Shown here piece by piece: positions 62,906-64,000 of a DNA stretch of 64,000 nucleotides. The notes below the pieces were generated by a model. The model saw only the letters and a program-made list of their open reading frames with translations, did not search any database and was not told the DNA's origin. The DNA is from Dactylis glomerata. Taxonomy: Eukaryota; Streptophyta; Magnoliopsida; Poales; Poaceae. Position 1 is the first letter of the stretch. Each line of letters begins with the position of its first letter. The DNA is taken from assembly GCA_007115705.1 (NCBI GenBank), contig QXEO01000237.1, positions 2,294,108 to 2,358,107 of the forward strand, in the 5' to 3' direction. The position numbers and the translations under genes are program-made.

Positions 62906-64000
62906 TTATTGCTAATGCTATGGAAAAGTCTAAGCTTGGGGAAGCTAGTTTTTATGATCTTTTTAGTTCCCCGGCTTTCGAGGAGAAAATTTTATCTCAT
63001 GATACTTTATCTCCCTTATGTGATAATTCTAATGATGCTTGCGATCCACATACTGAAAGTATCCCTTTTAAAATACCTATGAAAATTGTTGAACATGTTT
63101 TGAATAACCGCTATTTTGGAGATGGAACTGTCCATCCTGGTGATCATTTCCTCTTTATACATGAATTATGCGAGTTTTTAAAGTGTGTAGGTATTTCAAT
63201 GGACCAAGTTAAGAGGAAGCTACTCTCTTTATCAGTGAAGGGCAGAGCTGTGGAATGGTATAAGACGCTGAAGAATGGCCGATCCATTGGCTGGGAGGAA
63301 ATTGTACCTCTCTTTTATTCTAAATTCTACCCTCCTAGTGAGATTCATAAAGATAAGAATTATATTTATAATTTTCATCCTCATAATGGAGAAAGTATTG
63401 CCCAAGCGTGGGGGAGATTGAAGTCACTAATGCTCAAATGTCCCATGCATGAGCTCCCCATTAATATTGTTATTAATAATTTTTATGCAAGACTTTTAGG
63501 ACATTACAAGGACTATCTAGATGCCTGTTTAGAGGGGTCTTTCACAAGTAAGGAGATTGAAGCCAAGTGGGATCTGCTTGAAACAATTCAAAGCAATACC
63601 AAAGATTGGGACTGTGATAAAGGTAAAGAATCAGGTATAAACTATGAGTATGATTGCATTAAGTCTTTCGCTGAAACTGCTGATTTTCAAGAGCTTAGTG
63701 CTAAATATGGTCTTGATCCTCAAATTCTTGTTGATTACTATAGAGCCTTTTCTTCTCATATTAATGTTCCTAAAGATAATTGGGACATGTATCATGAACC
63801 TTTTAAAGACACCTGCATGAAAAATGAAATTGTTATTAATGATTGCAATAAATATGCTCAAACTTCTGAAAGTACTATTTCTTATAAGCATGTTAATTTT
63901 TGTGGAGCACTTAGACCTTGTGAAAAGAATCAAATCAAAGAAGAATATTGTATCCATCACAGGAATGAAAAAACTAGAATGTGGGACAGGGCTCTAAATG
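62906..64000 (+). CDS. Athila-type gag, copy 2 (partial at both ends, open to the window edge)
   Basis: The frame is open from the Helitron junction to the last base. It covers SKLGEASFYDLFSSPAF, the gag core (HPGDHFLFIHELCEFLKC, LLSLSVKGRAVEWYKTL), the region interrupted in copy 1 (IHKDKNYIYNFHPHNGES), then MHELPINIVINNFYARLLGH and KWDLLETIQSNTKDW, up to a Lys/Glu-rich stretch. The start codon is upstream of the junction and therefore lost; the first internal ATG is near 62918. It is almost identical to copy 1 where they overlap, with a small compensating difference (EENFL against EEKIL). Protease and pol would lie right of the window. Confidence 0.82.

Overview
The window is repeat-derived DNA from a large grass genome. 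I judge it to be Triticeae (wheat, barley, rye, Aegilops group), because several LTRs start with TGATACGTCTCCAACG or end in a tRNA-Asp primer site, arrangements I know from that tribe. I find no intact host gene, RNA gene or CRISPR array. Almost every base can be assigned to transposable elements nested in one another, and many element boundaries are proved here by target-site duplications (TSDs) read directly from the sequence.

Layout. 1-1478: 3' end of a CACTA transposon. 1541-4015: a Mutator-like element (9-bp TSD) carrying a host-gene fragment and a small antisense LINE derivative (12-bp TSD). About 4890-21315: a decayed Tat-lineage Gypsy element on the minus strand, with RT, two RNase H domains, integrase and a spliced gene-like unit running antisense to pol (5598-9020). 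Its integrase is broken by a second Mutator-like element (18064-19009) and by a complete element made of two 3.8-kb LTRs around only 450 bp (10048-18053, TSD TCTTG). 21308-22839: 5' LTR and primer site of an Athila-like element. 22840 to about 57925: a probable non-coding chromovirus derivative, broken by a candidate Helitron (24964-27081) and by the large Athila-type element A.

Element A (minus strand, 27165-56106, TSD CATAT) has gag-protease-RT-RNase H-integrase plus a coiled-coil ORF in the env position. It is split by a young gag-only Copia-type element (28972-39260) and by element B (44457-53046, TSD GGGTC), a gag-protease-only Athila relative. 57926-64000: two copies of another Athila-type gag. 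One is interrupted by a complete Helitron (58624-60634), whose empty site survives in the second copy; the other follows a truncated Helitron.

How the parts relate. Autonomous-type polyproteins (A, Tat) lie beside relatives that keep only packaging functions (B: gag-protease; the Copia-type element: gag) or only cis signals (the 450-bp-internal element). Non-autonomous members of this kind would depend on enzymes from elsewhere. Intact reading frames and LTR divergence place the Copia-type insertion as the youngest (9 substitutions in about 2.2 kb, all transitions). The least explained signals are a GC-rich palindrome shared by the promoter regions of three LTR families, a promoter-like copy of it inside element A ahead of the coiled-coil ORF, and the intron-containing antisense unit in the Tat element.
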